The translations under genes were made by a program, and so were the position numbers. Shown in pieces: positions 63,160-64,000 of a stretch of DNA of 64,000 bases. How positions within the stretch are numbered: the stretch's first letter is position 1; every line of letters begins with the position of its first letter. The stretch comes from Macrothele yani (Eukaryota > Arthropoda > Arachnida > Araneae > Macrothelidae): positions 230,023,005-230,087,004 of the forward strand of contig CM077034.1 in assembly GCA_039090855.1 (NCBI GenBank), in the 5' to 3' direction. The notes beneath the pieces were generated by a model. It had not been told where the DNA came from and made no database searches. It was given only the letters and a program-made list of their open reading frames with translations.

Positions 63160-64000
63160 TACAGGGTGCATAGAAAAGTCCCTGTAGCCTGAAATAAGTT
63201 GCGAACGGAGGTGCAAGTGAAGTAACGGTATAGTAAAGCGACTACGCCCGATCGAATGCAATGGATAGCAGCGCCCCTAGTGGCGAAATGCAGAAGTTAG
63301 CCTTTGCAAATCGAAAACGTAAAGAGATAAAGAAAAATTTCGAATTACCAAGTTGTAGCGGATCAATTAATTAGCACAAAACAACATTTGTTTCACGCGG
63401 ATAAGATAAATTGTCCGAAATCGATGGGCGACCTTTTGCGTGAACGTTTGAAGGGAACAGGCATAGGTATGAGCAAATATGCACACAATTTACTGCATAA
63501 ATGCGTACTTATGCCAATACAGTTTGATGACGTCGGACAAAACAAAAACAAAAAGAAGGCAAACTGGCGCGCAGCGATAAAAAGTTAATGTCGAGTATGT
63601 TGGAAGATTTCGCCATTGCCCACGATACACATTTGTATTCGTGAAAGTAACTCTGCTTTCACATTCCTCAGCATGGAAGGTGTCACACTATTGCAAACAT
63701 CTGTAACACGACGACGTAGATCCAGCAGACTTGTAGGCGCCTTTGCATACACCTGATTTTTTACGTAACCCCAGAATTCCAAGCTCGCCATTCTCACACA
63801 GCGTACGTAGACCTGAACTTCTGATCAGGGTGCATCCTGATACAGGTTTTTTATATCGTAGGTACGGTACAACGTCACAATCTGCATTTGCATACGGCTA
63901 CATTTGCGAAATGTGAAGATGCAGATTGGAATCGTCGCACATCGATTTCGGACATTTTAGGATATTCAGGCGACAATTTATCTTATCGGTGTGAAACAGA
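63160..64000. mobile_element. Mariner-type element, incomplete in window
   Basis: The left part starts near CAGGGTGCATAGAAAAGTCC. An inner phrase GTTTCACGCGGATAAGATAA (63389-63410) recurs inverted at the very right edge of the window (GATAAGATAAATTGTC, 63970-63990), with further matching AAATCGATG. That gives a pair of inverted arms about 550 bp apart. Between them lies a transposase C-terminus on the minus strand. The arms look subterminal, and the true ends cannot be fixed because the window stops. Confidence 0.6.
63585..63797 (-). pseudogene. Tc1/mariner-type transposase C-terminal fragment
   Basis: The peptide FWGYVKNQVYAKAPTSLLDL, then RRRVTDVCNSVTPSMLRNV, matches the segment after the last catalytic residue in many insect mariner-type transposases (FLWGY.K..VY......L..L...I.......P..LRNV). 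The catalytic part is missing upstream. It is a remnant. Confidence 0.75.

Overview
The window is invertebrate nuclear DNA, most likely from an arthropod (taxon inferred only). Evidence for a eukaryote: split coding exons with GT/AG borders, tRNA-derived SINEs, RTE-type and Penelope-like retroelements, and many Tc1/mariner transposons. No operons, rRNA genes, CRISPR arrays or bacterial genes are visible. The only host gene I can support is a minus-strand aldo-keto reductase. Three consecutive phase-0 exons lie at 50134-50250, 39544-39630 and 15482-15598, separated by introns of about 10.5 kb and 23.9 kb. Its first and last exons are outside the window, so almost everything else is intron or gene-flanking repeat.

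Layout. 1-6050: the end of a Tc1 element (family A), then a Tc1 element (B) inserted in an old coding relic, with thirteen extra 297-bp copies of its own end. 6060-8560: repeats with CTCF-like motifs and a 333-bp array. 8640-15340: SINEs, a Penelope GIY-YIG fragment, a near-intact Tc1-A, a SINE with seven tails, and Tc1-C. 15482-15598: exon. 15831-17780: Tc1-D, its gene blown up by a 39-bp array. 17931-19421: 166-bp satellite. 19980-26713: a 6.7-kb element with 166-bp inverted ends, TTAA flanks and about 38 further 166-bp monomers. 26714-37510: SINE-A, Tc1-E, a tandem SINE-C array split by an RTE element, a Tc1-F fragment, more CTCF-like repeats and a 146-bp satellite carrying a nuclear-receptor DR1 motif. 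37989-41110: a mariner, an exon and a second RTE. 42662-49495: SINE-A with five tails, a near-intact Tc1-A, a G-rich array with a SINE inserted, and a short-period minisatellite. 50134-57186: an exon, Tc1-G with a 192-bp array and an RTE with a 360-bp array. 57200-64000: a hAT fragment, SINEs, truncated Tc1-A, Tc1-H, Tc1-I and a mariner-type end.

The main theme is tandem amplification inside mobile elements. Three Tc1 elements, one RTE and at least three SINE-A insertions each contain an internal array made from a piece of themselves. Two junctions show short shared sequence at the breakpoints. Other arrays have nucleosome-scale periods (146, 166, 166 and 333 bp), and several carry one strong transcription-factor-like motif per monomer (CRE plus YY1-like, DR1, CTCF-like). 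Together this reads as a locus where transposons are being turned into satellite DNA inside very long introns.
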